Source: Hirundichthys speculiger (Eukaryota; Chordata; Actinopteri; Beloniformes; Exocoetidae). From it: DNA of 64,000 nt. The stretch lies in contig JAGFBZ010000559.1 in assembly GCA_018398805.1 (NCBI GenBank), positions 248,001 to 312,000 of the forward strand, written 5' to 3'. Positions 35,262-46,942 of this stretch are shown one piece after another (the first letter of the stretch is position 1; each line of letters opens with the position of its first letter). Made by a program: the position numbers and the translations under genes. Under the pieces are notes generated by a model. It was not told the origin of the DNA. It did no database searches and saw only the letters and a program-made list of their open reading frames with translations.

Positions 35262-36312
35262 CGTCCCGAGTCGAGGTCAACAGCTCTCCCATCCCCACTG
35301 TATACAGTGTTGATGGAGCACTGCTTCCCCTCCTGAGACGCCGGATGGTGGACCAGAATCTCTTCGAAGCCGTTCGGAAGTCGTTCTCCATGGCCTCTCC
35401 AAACTCCTCCCATGTCCGAGTTTTTGCCTCAGCAACCGCAGAAGCCGCGTCCTGCTTAGCCTGCCGATACCTGTCAGCTGCCTCCAGAGTCCCACATGCC
35501 AAAAAGGCCTTATAGGACTCCTTCTTCAGCTTGACGGCATCCCTCACTGCTGGTGTCCACCAACGAGTTCTGGGATTGCCGCCGCGACAGGCACCAACAA
35601 CCTTACGGCCACAGCTCCGGTCCGCCGCCTCAACAATAGAGGCCCGGAACATAGCCCACTCGGACTCAATTTCCCCTGCCTCACTCGGAACATGGTCGAA
35701 GTTCTGCCGGAGGTGTGAGTTAAAGCTCTCTCTGACAGGAGACTCCGCCAGACGTTCCCAGCAGACCCTCACAACACGTTTGGGCCTGCCAGGTCTGGCC
35801 GGCATCCTCCCCAACCATCTGAGCCAACCCACCACCAGGTAGTGATCGGTTGACAGCTCCGCCCCTCTCTTCACCCGAGTGTCCAAGACATGCGGCCGCA
35901 AGTCCGACGATACGATTATGAAGTCGATCATCGAACTGCGGCCTAGAGTGTCCTGGTGCCAAGTGCACATGTGGACACTCTTATGCTTGAACATGGTGTT
36001 CGTTATGGACAGTCCATGACGAGCACAGAAGTCCAACAACGAAACACCACTCTGGTTCAGATCAGGGGGGCCCTGCCTCCCAACCACACCCCTCCAGGTC
36101 TCACTGTCGTTGCCCATGTGAGCATTGATGTCCCCCAGCAGAACGAGGGAGTCCCCAGATGGAACATTCTCCAATACTCCATCCAAGGACTCCAAAAAGG
36201 GTGGGAACTCTGAACTGCTATTTGGTGCGTAAGCACAAACAACAGTCAGGACCCGTCCCCCCACCCGGAGGCGGAGAGAGGCTACCCTTTCGTCCACCGG
36301 GGTAAACCCCAA
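35197..36312 (-). pseudogene. LINE polyprotein, APE endonuclease C-terminal part and linker
   Basis: 371 codons in one frame. It shows the endonuclease blocks [10 protein letters not shown] (catalytic GDxN), TWHQDT and the SMIDFI(I)VSSDLR block, then TDHYLVV (catalytic SDH-type His region) at about residues 55-160, followed by a basic linker. The first endonuclease motifs are missing because of the 5' truncation. The frame shifts in the 35197-35261 overlap with the next piece. Confidence 0.85.
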
Positions 36313-36651
36313 TGTACAGGTGTTTGTGCATGTTGAGTCTGTTAAACAAGGCTTTAGTTACTGAAGTGAAGTGTTTTGGATTTAATTAAAATGCAGCTAA
36401 TTGAGCATCAAAGGGAATATTTCTCACAGTCATTTTGGTTATGGTATTTTGGTTTTTGCCATTTTGGTTCACCAATAAACTTATTTTTTTGTGTTGACAT
36501 TCTCTGATATTCTATTCTACTATCTCCAATTCAAACTGCACGATCTTTTCATTAAAAAATTTGAGAAGTTAGAAATTTTCCTTGATTTGGGTCGCGGCTT
36601 GTCATTAAGGGTGATGGTGGGTCCTGAAGCCAGACCAGTTTAATACCACTG

Positions 36652-38290
36652 CTCTAATGCAGAATTGATTTAGAAAGAGTGTAAGAAAAGTTTGTATAAT
36701 CTCTTAGTTTAGGCTTAAAGTAGCGTTGACTTGTTATGTACTAAAGGGAAAAAAAATTTAATACTGTACTGATTTATTGGAAAGAGGGCAGTAGGCCTAT
36801 TGTAAAAAGAAGAAAAAAAATGGATTTTTGAGAGTGGGTAAAACAATTTCCACTCTCCAGTCATTTACTATGCAGGTATAAAGAGGATAAGAAAAAAAAC
36901 TGTATTGTAAAAAAAAAAAAAAAAAAAGAAAAAGAAGAAGAAGTGATACAGTTTATTGTCATTTGCAGGTTCTAATCTACTGTATTGCAAAGAGTCCTAA
37001 TATCTCCACTATCATCACTTCTACATTCCATGGTTGTTTTATTATTGAATCCAAATTTATAAATTGGCCAACGGTGTAACATTTCCAATATGTCAATCAC
37101 TTTAATGGACATCTAGGCCTTTTGACCTCTTTCACAGCTCACCTGATAGAAGGAAAACATGTTCCTCACTATGTATGAGGCTGTTTTATTCTGTTTGTAT
37201 GTCTGACTTTTTGTTTTAACACAACACACCTTCATTTACACTCGAAACACCTTCGTTTACACTCGACACACAGTTTTAATCAGTTTCAGACAACAGACAG
37301 AAGTCCATCTCATCCTCCAGGAGAACATGACGCAGCACATGATCACTTAGGACAGAGGTTCACAGCTATTTTCTGCTGCGCCCCCCCAGATGAAGAAAAC
37401 GTTCCCACCGTAGTCTCAGTGAAGCCAAGCGCTACATCAGCATCATCATGTTTCCAATTTTGTCAATGGTGTGAATAAGTTTTAGAAGTTGTAAACTGCG
37501 TGCAGTGTTGGGTTCTGGGAAGATTAGGTTTTCAGATTTATAGTTGGATGTGGTCCTACGCTTGCCTTAAAGGTGACACGTGTGTGTGTGTGTGTGTGTG
37601 TGTTGTGTTAGGAACCTTTTTCCATCACTTGACGTATACTGAATGTAGCAGCGCTGAGCCTATCTGATGAATTTGACTTTACCGCCCCCCCCACAGGTCT
37701 GATGCTGGCTCCTTTATGAGACTTGTTTTGAACAAAGATTGTATCAAAGGCTGCAGTTATCTGCTTCCTCATTTCATGTCGAAAGGGACTCTGCCTAAGT
37801 ACATATTACAGTACTATACCTTGATCTCAAATAACATGGAAACCTGACACGTACATCACCTTCAGTATGGTACCATACTTCATAAAGATGAAATCATTAA
37901 AATGTTTAACAACACAGCAGAATGTTATCTATGTGTATCTTTTCTATAGTAATTGTACTTTAAAAGAATGAGTAGAAAATTTCTGATGCAGTCAAAAAAA
38001 CAGCAAAACAACGGAGGACAGAGCCAATCAGACGGAGACAACCAGAACAGGAAGTGGACGTATGTCTGCAAGACAAGAAGGCTGGTTGAGGAGCAGCGAT
38101 GAACTTTGAAATTAAAATAGGAGCCTACCATTTAGTAACAAAATTTAAAAAAGGAATGAAATGGAAATGCTGAAAGTTTTAAATGTAAAAGAAATGTCTT
38201 TATAAAAAATATTTTATAGCAAGAAGAATTTCTTTCTTCATTTTCAGGTCATTTAGTGAGACACCAGTTCATATCCTGATAGTTCTGGTT
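36652..38290. other. no gene recognised; simple repeats
   Basis: Contains poly-A at about 36909-36926 and a (TG)n tract at about 37579-37602. A cagaggttcacagc... tgcgcccccc segment at about 37353-37385 resembles a hAT-type terminal end but lacks a convincing partner. Nothing coding is supported. Confidence 0.45.
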
Positions 38291-38292
38291 AA

Positions 38293-38334
38293 AAATAAAT
38301 AAATAAATAAATAAAAATAAATAAATAAATATAA
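38293..38334. repeat. (AAAT)n microsatellite
   Basis: About ten AAAT/AAATA units. Confidence 0.9.
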
Positions 38335-38355
38335 GGAGGATCAGGACTTGTAAAC

Positions 38356-38837
38356 CAGGTCTCCACCTTTTTGTTTCACAGACCGGTTTTAATGTCAGGC
38401 AAATATTTTCACAGACCGGTCAGTAAAACGTGTCACAGATAAATATGATAAAATTATACGACAAGCATAAAAACTGTATTTTCAATATGTTATAATAAAC
38501 ATAAATCCACTGTGTATTCATGTGCAACTGTAACAACAGAACATCAGTAACATCCTCTCTGCACAAACCACTTCCTGAAGACGTTTGTTTTTTTTTGTTT
38601 TTTTCTCCAGTTTGGGACTTTAGACGTGTCACGTGACGGAGACACGGGTCTGGAAGTCTTGTCATGAGTGAATAAGTCACAGACGGATGTAAAGAAGAGA
38701 ATCTGGTCAAAATAAAACATAATTTAGACGGATAATGGTAACAATAACGGTAATAATGGAAGTTATTTTTTTTCTCTGTGGCCCGGTTATAAAATGACCC
38801 ACGGACCGGTACCTGACCGGGGGGTTGGAGACCCCTG
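38356..38837. mobile_element. hAT-type MITE
   Basis: Inverted ends: caggtctccacctttttg at the left; ttggagacccctg at the right, each followed inward by cagaccggt / ggaccggtac blocks. Non-coding, 482 bp. Confidence 0.75.
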
Positions 38838-39474
38838 AAGATAATTAATCCTGATTATGATGGAGATCATGTGGGAGTAAAAAAAAAACAAAACAGAAAG
38901 CCTGTCCTGTTGTATCTGCGCCACAAAGTCACGCAGAAAAAGGAAGAAGCTGCAACAAGCAGATACGATCAGATACGATAGAAAGACTTGAAGATTTCAT
39001 GTCAAACTCTGAACATGAACATGAACATGAACGGCGTCGGTTCTGGAATGATCTAGCAGCTGAACATGAAGCTGAACATCCTGGATTTAGACTGAGCACA
39101 ACTCACTGAGACACCTATGAAGCTTTATGAACAAAAAGAGACAGAAAGAACCAGATGTGCTGTTTCCAGCAGTAGTTGTGTACCTGAACGCATCAGCAGG
39201 TGTAGAAGTGGACAACTGGACCTCAGCTGGAGAACATGTCGACTGGTTTTGACCCTGATCCCTGTTTCTGTCTCCGTGTTTTTACTTTCTGTTTCTCCAC
39301 TTCAGTTAAAACAAAAACAAACTTGAGCAGCTGCAACCAATCAGCATCTGTTCCGAGGCTTAGAGGCGTGCGTCAGTCATTGAGGGGGCGTGGCAGTCAT
39401 GGAGGGGGCGTTTCTACTTAGCGCGTATCGAGGCTTGCTTCACTTAGGGGAGGAGCCCAAAATGATTATTATTT
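38838..39474. other. no gene recognised
   Basis: Holds a short (tgaaca)n run near 39013-39030 and a GC-richer stretch at 39370-39420. No exon or transposon is identified. Confidence 0.4.
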
Positions 39475-40240
39475 TTGTTATTTTTCATTTTTTTCCCAAT
39501 AATTCACAAAATTATATACAAACAACACGGCTTACATACAATAGAATATTTTTCTAGGAACTTGTGCAAATACAAAAAAAGGAAAAGAGAGAATACATTT
39601 TTATACATACAAACAAACAAATCTGTAAAAAAAAAAAATGGACAAAAGATAACTAGGGCTTATTTTGTAAATTATATTTTTCAATTAAATGAAAAAGTTT
39701 AATTGGTTTTTTGTTAGTAGGCATTAAAATTGGGTCTAATTTTCATATATTTACATCTATGTATAAAGAATTTACAGAGAATGACAATGTTATTAATTAG
39801 GAAACAATATTCCTTGTTGTTCATGACAAGACCATAAAAATATCTTTTTTAAAGAGAAAGATTCACGATGAATCTCATGAGTCAGTCATGTACATCAGTC
39901 CAGAGTGATTCAGAAAACATACATAATAAAATAAATGTTCTGAAGTTTCAATATTATCACAGAAAATGCAGTTATTAGTTTCAAACCCAAATAGTTGGTT
40001 TAGTAGTAGACTGGATGGATAAACACAGTTTAAGATTTTAAAATGCATTTCTTTTGCCCTTTGGATTTATTGGAAATTTTAAGTGTTCAGAGCGAAGCAA
40101 ATAAATATCATGTTTGCAGAAGTTTTGTTTAATAGAATTTTGAAAAGACAGTAAAGTGTATGTGAAGTTCCAGTAAAGAGGAAGGAACATCTGTACTGAA
40201 AATAAATAGAAAATGATTTTCAAACATGATTATGGTTGTT
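39475..40240 (-). mobile_element. L1/Tx1-like LINE C-terminal relic
   Basis: Minus-strand translation in broken frames gives FKILNCVYPSSLLLNQLFGF and NCIFCDNIETSEHLFY, the Cys-rich C-terminal end of L1-clade ORF2. It has many stops. Confidence 0.55.
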
Positions 40241-41234
40241 ATGATTTTAATTTTCCTGCTTTGCTGAGGCCCAGATGATAGTTTCTGCATCACCAGACGG
40301 CTCAGTGCTGGTTGCTTTGCTGTCCAAACTCCAGTAGCAGCTTCTCTGGGAGAACGGCCTTCAGCTCCGTCCCATCCGGGATTTTTCCTCTGACTTTCTG
40401 AAAACCTTTTGCCCATCCTGCGCTCTCTTTCACTCTTTGACAGCTCGTAAGGCTGCTTCATGCTTTTAGACCGCACACATTATTTGCAAATAATAAATGC
40501 AATAGAAACAGTTTACCATCTCTTTATTTCAGTTTCTCCATTCTGTGCATTTAAAAAATATATATATAAAATACACGGTATCAAGAAGAAGGTACCTCAA
40601 GTGATTCATGCTGTCTCAAAGGACAGTGGAAAACCAGTCCTGGTTTTACTTATTCTTATTAGTAATATTATTTGTGTTAAAGCAGAACAATGTACTTTTG
40701 ACATTTTAAAGGCAAGGCAAGGCAAGGCAAGGCAAGTTTTTTTGTATAGCACATTTCGTGACAAGACAATTCAAGGTGCTGTACAATAAGCATTACAAAG
40801 CATTACATTAAAACAGGAGGAAATAAAAGATAAAATAATAATAAAAATGCAAAAAGTTAATCAACAGTTATTTTTGATTTAGGAATTAAAAATGTAGATA
40901 AAATGCAAGAAATAAAAGTTAATTGCTATGATAAAATGTGGCAAATAAAAAAGTTTTTAACCTTGATTTAAACTGCTGAGAGTGTCAGCACCTGCAGGTT
41001 TCTGGGAGTTTTTTCCACATTTGAGGAGCATAAAAACTGAACGCTGCCTCTCCGTGTTTAGTTCTGACTCTGGGAACAGAAAGTAGACTTGACCCTGATG
41101 ACCTGAGGGATCTGGTGGGTCATAACGAACCAGAAGATCCTGAAGTGTTTTGGCCCTAACCATTCAGTGCTTTAAACTAACAGCAGGATTTTGAAGTCAA
41201 TTCTTTGACAACAGGAAGCCAGTGTAAAGATCTG

Positions 41235-41435
41235 AGGACTGGAGTTATATGATCCACTTTCTGGTGTTAGTGAGGACAGGAAGTTATATGATCCAGTTTC
41301 CTGGTGTTAGTGAGGACTGGAGTTATATGATCCAGTTTTCTGGTGTTAGTGAGGACTGGAGTTATATGATCCAGTTTCTTGGTGTTTAGTGAGGACTGGA
41401 GTTATATGATCCAGTTCCTGGTGTTAGTGAGGACT
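41235..41435. repeat. 39-40-bp tandem repeat, five units
   Basis: Unit starts agttatatgatccag and ends tgaggactgg. It arose inside the L2-like LINE. Confidence 0.85.
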
Positions 41436-41660
41436 GGAGCAGCAGCGTTCTGGACTAACTGCAGCTGTCTGATGGTCTTTTTAGGGAGACCTGTCAGGAC
41501 AGCGTTACAGTAGTTAGTCTACTGAAGATAAATGCATGGACAAGTTTTTCTAAATCCTGCAGAGACATCAGTCCTTTAATCCTGGATATGTTCTTTAAGT
41601 GATAATAAGCTGACTTCACAACTGTCCTGATGTGACTACTGAAGTTTAGGTCTGAGTCCA

Positions 41661-42086
41661 TCACAACACCCAGATTCTGCTTTGTTTTGGGTTTCTAACT
41701 TCGCTCTTTGAAGCTGAGTGGTGACTTTTAATCTTTCTTCCTTGGCTCCAGAAAACTATTATTTCATTTTTGTCTTCATTGAACTGAAGGAAGTTCTGAC
41801 ACATCCAGTCTCTAATTTGATCAATGCATCTGATCAGTGTTTTAGATTGGACTGTAGTCTCCTGGTGAGATGGTATGTAGATTTGTGTGTCATCAGCATA
41901 GTTGTGGTAACATATTTTGTTGTTTTTCATAATTTGAGCGAGTGGGAGCATGTAGATGTTGAACAGCAGTGGCCCCAAGATGGAGCCTTGAGGAACTCCA
42001 CAAGTTATTTTAGTTTGCTCAGATTTATAGTTACCTATAGACACAAAGTAGTCCCTGTCTTTTAGATAGGACATAAACCAATTCAA
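41661..42086 (-). pseudogene. L2-like reverse transcriptase catalytic segment
   Basis: 141 codons with [18 protein letters not shown] and the catalytic [12 protein letters not shown], both diagnostic of L2/CR1-type RT, then [22 protein letters not shown]. The frame is lost after 41661 and the 5' part is missing. Confidence 0.85.
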
Positions 42087-42293
42087 TGCAGTGCCAGAAA
42101 GCCCTACCCAGTTTTTCAGCCGGTCTAGTAAGATGTTAAATATAGGTTTCAGTTAGACTTGAAGGAATATTTTTGTACTCAAAGAAGTGTAAGAGTTATT
42201 GTCATTGTGTCAGTGGGAGTTTATAGCATGGAGGGACTGATCCATGTCCACTGACCCAGGTGGAGGTAGGAGACAGTAAATGCACCAAAAAAG

Positions 42294-42320
42294 AAGCTTG
42301 TTGTCTTTTTTTCAACAAGC
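42294..42320. repeat. short perfect inverted repeat (hairpin)
   Basis: aagcttgttg, a short T-rich loop, then caacaagctt. No associated gene is seen. Confidence 0.6.
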
Positions 42321-42479
42321 TTGACTGGAGTTTATTACCACAACATGTTTAACTGTTTCAAACTGGGATTTTTTATCATCAGAGTGAGACCGCATTAGCA
42401 TCTCACTCGTAGTTTCCACTTAAACTGTATACAGCATAACACAATACGACAATGATGTTTTCAATCCTGATGTTCCAGG

Positions 42480-42712
42480 TACTCCAGCTTCCTCCCCCGG
42501 TCCAAAGACATGCATGTCAGGTTAACTGGTGGTTCTGAATTGGCTGTAGGAGTGATTGTGAGTGTGCATGGTTGTTCTTCTACATGTGGTCCTGTGATGG
42601 ACTGGCGACCAGTCCAGGTGGACCCCTGCCTTTCACCTGGAGAGAGCTGAGATAGGCTCCAGCAGATCCCTGAGACTCTGCAGAGGATTAAACAGGTATA
42701 GATAATGACGGA
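42480..42712 (+). mobile_element. LINE 3' end (ATGG-tail family), plus orientation
   Basis: Contains cttcctcccccggtcc, gatggactggcgacc and gctgagataggctcc, the 3' region of the same family as 3183-3280 and 43305-43442, here longer and more diverged. It interrupts the L1-like relic. Confidence 0.65.
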
Positions 42713-44190
42713 TGATTCCAAAGATGGGTTATCAGTCCCAGTGTTTAACCCGCTGTAGGTGTCCTGCCAGAATCGTACTGAGATTGGGTAAGGTAGAACA
42801 AATACTGTTTCAGGCTCTTCTTGGCAAAAACCACACAGTTCTACTACAAAGTTAAATCTTTTGTGCAGAAATTTAGCAGCTGGGTATACATTGTTTAAAA
42901 TCTTAAATTGCATCTCTTTTATTTTTGGAGCTAATGTTCATTTGATAAATTTACAGAATTTATTAGTTATTACTTTCTCAGTTCCAATGTTTAATTTGGC
43001 CAATGAGTTAAAATAAATTAATAATTTGCATTTTAGCACCTTTCCAATAACCTTGTTATTACATTTCTGGTCGCTAATGTGTATTTCATCAAGTTTTAGT
43101 TCTGGAAGTTTGACTGAAACATTTGAGTATATTAATTTAATTTGTATCAGGTGTATTAAAGGAAGTGGGATGGCTTTTAGAATACGATGGAATTCTCTGA
43201 AAGAGCAATTAATATTATACTTCTCAATAAATGAATGAAACTGAAGGAATTGACCATTTTCATCCATTAGATCAACAACAAATAAAATCTTTTTCTGATA
43301 CCATCCATCCATCCATCCATTATCTATACCCGTTTCATCCTTGAAGGGTCACGGGGATCTGCTGGAGCCTATCCCAGCTGTCTACGGGCGAAAGGCAGGG
43401 TTACACCCTGGACAGGTCGCCAGTCCATCGCAGGGCCACATATTTTTCTGATACCATTGCTGTTTAAATAAGGTTTTCCTATTGATTGTAATTGTCCTGT
43501 TATTCCACAAGATGGCAGCATGTGGTGTGAAATTGTGTGTAAATATCATTTTCCAGTGCTGCAAAAGTTGTTTATGGAAGTTTGATAGCTTGATAGGCAA
43601 TTTGGAGATCGCAAAGTCACAACTCATCACAAATTCTAACCCTCCAACTTTCTGGAAAAGGCACCTTGGTATGTGGAACCATAAAGAATTAGGCTTTGAC
43701 AAGTAAGTTTTAATCCAATTCAGTTTGAAAGTTCCATTCGTAAACTCAAGTTCAATGGCTTTCAGACCACCAAGGCCGTAGTTTTGATAAGGTGAGATCT
43801 TTTTAGATAGTGGGATTTGTTTCTCCATATGAAGTTAAAGATCACCGAGTTTGCTTTTTTTGATCATTTGAGGAGAAACGTACAGAGATTGACATGGTTA
43901 AACTAATTTGGATATTCCCTCTGCTTTGGTCAATAAGACTCTACCTAGAATAGACAGATCTCTCATAAGCCAGTGATTTAGAGATGTTTTTATATTATCT
44001 ATTTTCTTTTCTATGTTGATTTGTTCTCTTTTATTTTCATCTTTACATTTTGTTATACCTAAGTATTTTAATTCATTTTTTACAGGAATGCTTCCAATAT
44101 AAGCTTCAGTGCATGGATACAGAGGAAACAGTTCACATAAAAAAAAAAAGAAATTAATTTAAGACCAGATGGTTTTGACAAAATCAAAAT
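42713..44190 (-). mobile_element. L1/Tx1-like LINE relic, minus strand
   Basis: From high to low coordinate: post-RT thumb region (about 44120-43850, VKNELKYLGI; LNHWLMRDLSILGRVLL), then 43828-43458 and 43289-42938 (HAAILWNNRTITINRKTLF; LFVVDLMDENGQFL), then the Cys-rich C-terminus (42913-42713, ELCGFCQEEPETVF). Two short LINE 3' ends are inserted in it. The RT core is absent. The interrupted WYQK reading resumes exactly across the 43305-43442 insertion. Confidence 0.75.
43305..43442 (-). mobile_element. 138-bp LINE 3' end with 15-bp TSD
   Basis: On the minus strand it ends in ATGG repeats. It is flanked by tttttctgataccat at 43290-43304 and 43443-43457, a perfect 15-bp target duplication, and sits inside the L1-like relic. 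Strong 5' truncation makes it SINE-like in size. Confidence 0.85.
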
Positions 44191-45740
44191 TGTATCCAGG
44201 CTTTTCAAAAAGGGTGACCTATGTGAATCGTGTAGATCAGAGGAGATTTTTTTTTTTTTTTTGGAGGGGGGGTTAAATTATATAATTGCCCTAATAAGCA
44301 AACCGAGCACTTCAGAAATCGGCCCTCTAAATGACACTAGGACGGTCAGTAAATCCTGTCCAGAACCAATCAGGCTAAATTGTTCCATTATTCCAGTCAG
44401 ACCAAAGTTCTTCATTCATGTGTACTTGGAGAAACTCTGTTACATTGATAAGCGGGACGAGAAGCAGGGGCTAGTGCTGTCCACGCCGGGGACAAGGCAG
44501 ATGTTTCCTACCTGCATTTACCAGTGGATTGAATTTTAATTTTTTCATATTTTGCGATATAACAAAGTTATTGCCGTTTGCTACAGCTAACGTTGAACAC
44601 TGTCAGAGCTAGCCAAAGCTCCGGTGAAAAACAGCTCCCATTTGCTAGAAGTTTGCTTAAAGCTTGTGTAGTTAACGGTAACAAAAACAGTGGCGTAGAT
44701 GACGTAGGGTTGGTGGGTTTCAGTGCAGTGAAACCCACCAGCAGCACATCAATTTACATTAAACTGCATGAACAAATGTGTTCACACTGATGTAGCAGTT
44801 GTTGCTAGCAAGTAGCATGCCAATGCTAGAACACAACCATGTGACAGCTGGGACAGGCTTCTGCTGCAGTGGCCCAGGACAATGAGAAAACAGTCAATAG
44901 TACAAAAAAAAAAAAAAAAGAAAGTCTTCCAAGTTGAACTTGTCTGGGTCCATGCAAACAGTATGAAACCAAGACATTTTGGGCCAGTTGTGCTTTCAAA
45001 GACCAGTTCAGTTTTAACTCCTTACCATTCCTGTATAATTTGCATAAAACGCCTATCCAAGGCATACCCAAAGTAAATTGAAAGGTGTTCCTGAACCGTT
45101 TGTAGCACATGGATGGTTTTGGTCTCTTTTGAAAGGTAACACTCTGAATTTCTTTTCCCAACTGTCAGAATCACTGTAAGTGCTACTAGCATTGAGTAAT
45201 CTAAGTTTGAACACACTGAAATATAAGTTTTTTATTTCCGCCTGAATTTTTTTTGTAAACAGATGTCTGCAGATGAGTGCAGCTGTGACTTATTAGCTGG
45301 AAAACACAATGGGACCACAGCATGAAGCCTTACCTAGTGCAAGTTCAAATTTGATAACAATACCACTAAAAATGAGTATTTTACACACGTTTTTGTAAGA
45401 ATATGTCTAGGCGTTTCCAAAAATGGCCATTTGGAGTCTCCAAAATGGCACCTGGATAAACATGGCCACATACCTCGGATAAAAGGACATAACTCTTGAA
45501 TGCTTCATCATACAGTCATAATCTTGGCCTCTAATGAAAGGTGACACTTAGAGGTATCCTATCCCACATCCAGATTCACTATCAATATTGCTGAAAAAAA
45601 GTTACTGAAACATAAAGCTAAACTTTGCATATAAAAAGAGTCAAAACAAGTGTTGTTGTGGAAAATGTAATTTATATAAAAAAATCAAAAAAATCTTTTA
45701 CAACACAGCAAACTATTCACATATTTGAACATATTTACAA
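44191..45740. other. no gene recognised
   Basis: Contains a poly-T/poly-G stretch near 44250-44272, a hairpin at 44712-44740 and a poly-A at about 44905-44920. The part from about 45000 to 45640 may be non-coding flank of the piggyBac-like element at 45741, but I cannot show this. Confidence 0.4.
44712..44740. repeat. perfect 11-bp inverted repeat (hairpin)
   Basis: ggtgggtttca, loop gtgcag, tgaaacccacc. Function unknown. Confidence 0.6.
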
Positions 45741-46310
45741 TTACAACCATTTACAGGTTGGCAGCATGCCAGTCACTGTAGCAATCTCTAGTCGGTATCA
45801 AGCACAAAGGCACATCACATGAGGAGCATTTCAACTGTGTTTTAGCATGACAGTGCCTGCACTTCAGCCTACCAGTAGTCCTCTGCCCACTGATAAAAAC
45901 CAGTATGTGATGTGCTCCACGCGGAGCAGGAGGTGGGACAGGTCTGGCTGTGGAGGAAGACCCTGCTTCTGCCAGCTGCTCGGTGAGGGTCTCCCAGAAT
46001 GCCTTCTGGTGCAGAGGGATCTCTCCTCTCCACCCATACACCTGGAACAACAATGAAAAAAATATATACAAAAACATAAATACAACACAAAATTGTTTCA
46101 TTTCAAAATGAATACACAGTTGAATATACAGCACATACCGGCTGTACTCCTTCACAGCTGGTGGAACTGAGATGTCCTTCAACTGCCAATGTCCATCTGC
46201 ACCTTTGACCCTCTATGTGACCACTTTCTGACTGGCTCCCAATCCACATCTGAATCCTCAGATGACTGCCCATTATGTGAAAATAAAGAAATGTCATTTA
46301 CAAAACTTTC
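45741..46310 (-). pseudogene. piggyBac-like transposase relic (PGBD family)
   Basis: The C-terminal piece (46060-45751) begins after an acceptor-like ttccag with VYGWRGEIPLHQ and ends with a Cys-rich module: RLKCRHCHAKTQLKCSSCDVP in part, then LC and RDCYSDWH. This is the C-terminal Cys/His domain of piggyBac-like transposases. Upstream, 46300-46190 reads as an acidic SSEDSDVDWEP stretch, like the N-terminal acidic region. The central DDD catalytic domain is missing, so the element is non-autonomous. Confidence 0.65.
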
Positions 46311-46345
46311 CATCTTTTCTGTATTGTACTACTTTGCACAATGAA

Positions 46346-46425
46346 ACCCCCCCCCCCCCCCACACACCACCACCCACACCCAACAAACAACTCACACATA
46401 CTCCTCCCCCCCCACACACACAAAC
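46346..46425. repeat. C-rich / (CA) low-complexity tract
   Basis: Runs of C with cacacac and caaacaa blocks. Confidence 0.9.
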
Positions 46426-46942
46426 AAAGGCTTTTGTATTTATTCAAAGTAAAACTTGTTTATGTCGAAATATACAGTAAAACGTAATAATAATATGAAT
46501 AATACTACCAATTATGATACAATATATACGTAATAATATAATATAAGCTGTAATATAAGTCACAATTTAGTCAAATACTTACGTATGCAGAGCAAAATCT
46601 TCTCCGACGGAGGAAATGTCTTCTGCGCAGGCGTGCGCTCTGTTATCTGATCTTATCTGATCCCCTCTCCTGACACGTCACTTTCACGACGAGCAAATTG
46701 CTCCTCTTCCTTCTTGGACAGTTCTTTTCACCATTTTCTACAATAAATACGCTCCCAAACTGAAAAAACACTGAGAAATAAGCCACACTGGTGCGTCCTG
46801 CTGAGACGCGCGGTGACGCACGTTCATGAGACTAATTACCATTTACGCTTAGCTTTCTTTGTTTCCCCGTTATCTCCACCCCCTCGACCGTCACATCGTT
46901 GTTTTCAGAATTTCATTGGCTATTCAATGCGTCAGTCATCAG

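Larger units (their letters stand above)
33639..36320 (-). mobile_element. 5'-truncated non-LTR retrotransposon with 14-bp TSD
   Basis: Flanked by tgtttgtgcatgtt at 33625-33638 and 36321-36334, a perfect 14-bp target duplication. Minus-strand order: endonuclease C-terminal part, linker, RT, C-terminal domain, and a 3' end in an ACGGT repeat. The element is 5'-truncated inside the endonuclease. GC content is clearly higher than in its surroundings. I place it in the APE-endonuclease LINEs (I/Nimbus, jockey or RTE-like); the exact clade is not resolved. Older fragments of the family lie in both NLR introns 8. Confidence 0.9.
33541..36651. mobile_element. hAT MITE, inverted copy split by a LINE
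   Basis: 33541-33638 and 36321-36651 together match the reverse complement of the MITE at 30388-31280. Shared phrases include gctcagtggttgcac and ttggttcaccaataaac. Its terminal repeat survives at the right end (aataccactg). The part beyond 33541 is missing. Confidence 0.75.
40712..42120 (-). mobile_element. L2-like LINE, 3' half, minus strand
   Basis: On the minus strand it runs from RT (about 42120-41660) through a C-terminal/3' UTR region to a tail of five ccttg units (seen as aggca/caagg at 40710-40735), preceded by a conserved tgtatagcacatttcg segment. A 39-40-bp unit is tandemly repeated five times at 41235-41435 within it. Confidence 0.75.

Noticed and set aside
33762..35842. Plus-strand frames up to 215 codons
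   Set aside because: They are antisense to the minus-strand LINE. High GC content lowers stop frequency.
37353..37700. hAT MITE suggested by a cagaggttcacagc end and C-rich subterminal tracts
   Set aside because: I could not find a convincing opposite terminal repeat or an 8-bp target duplication.
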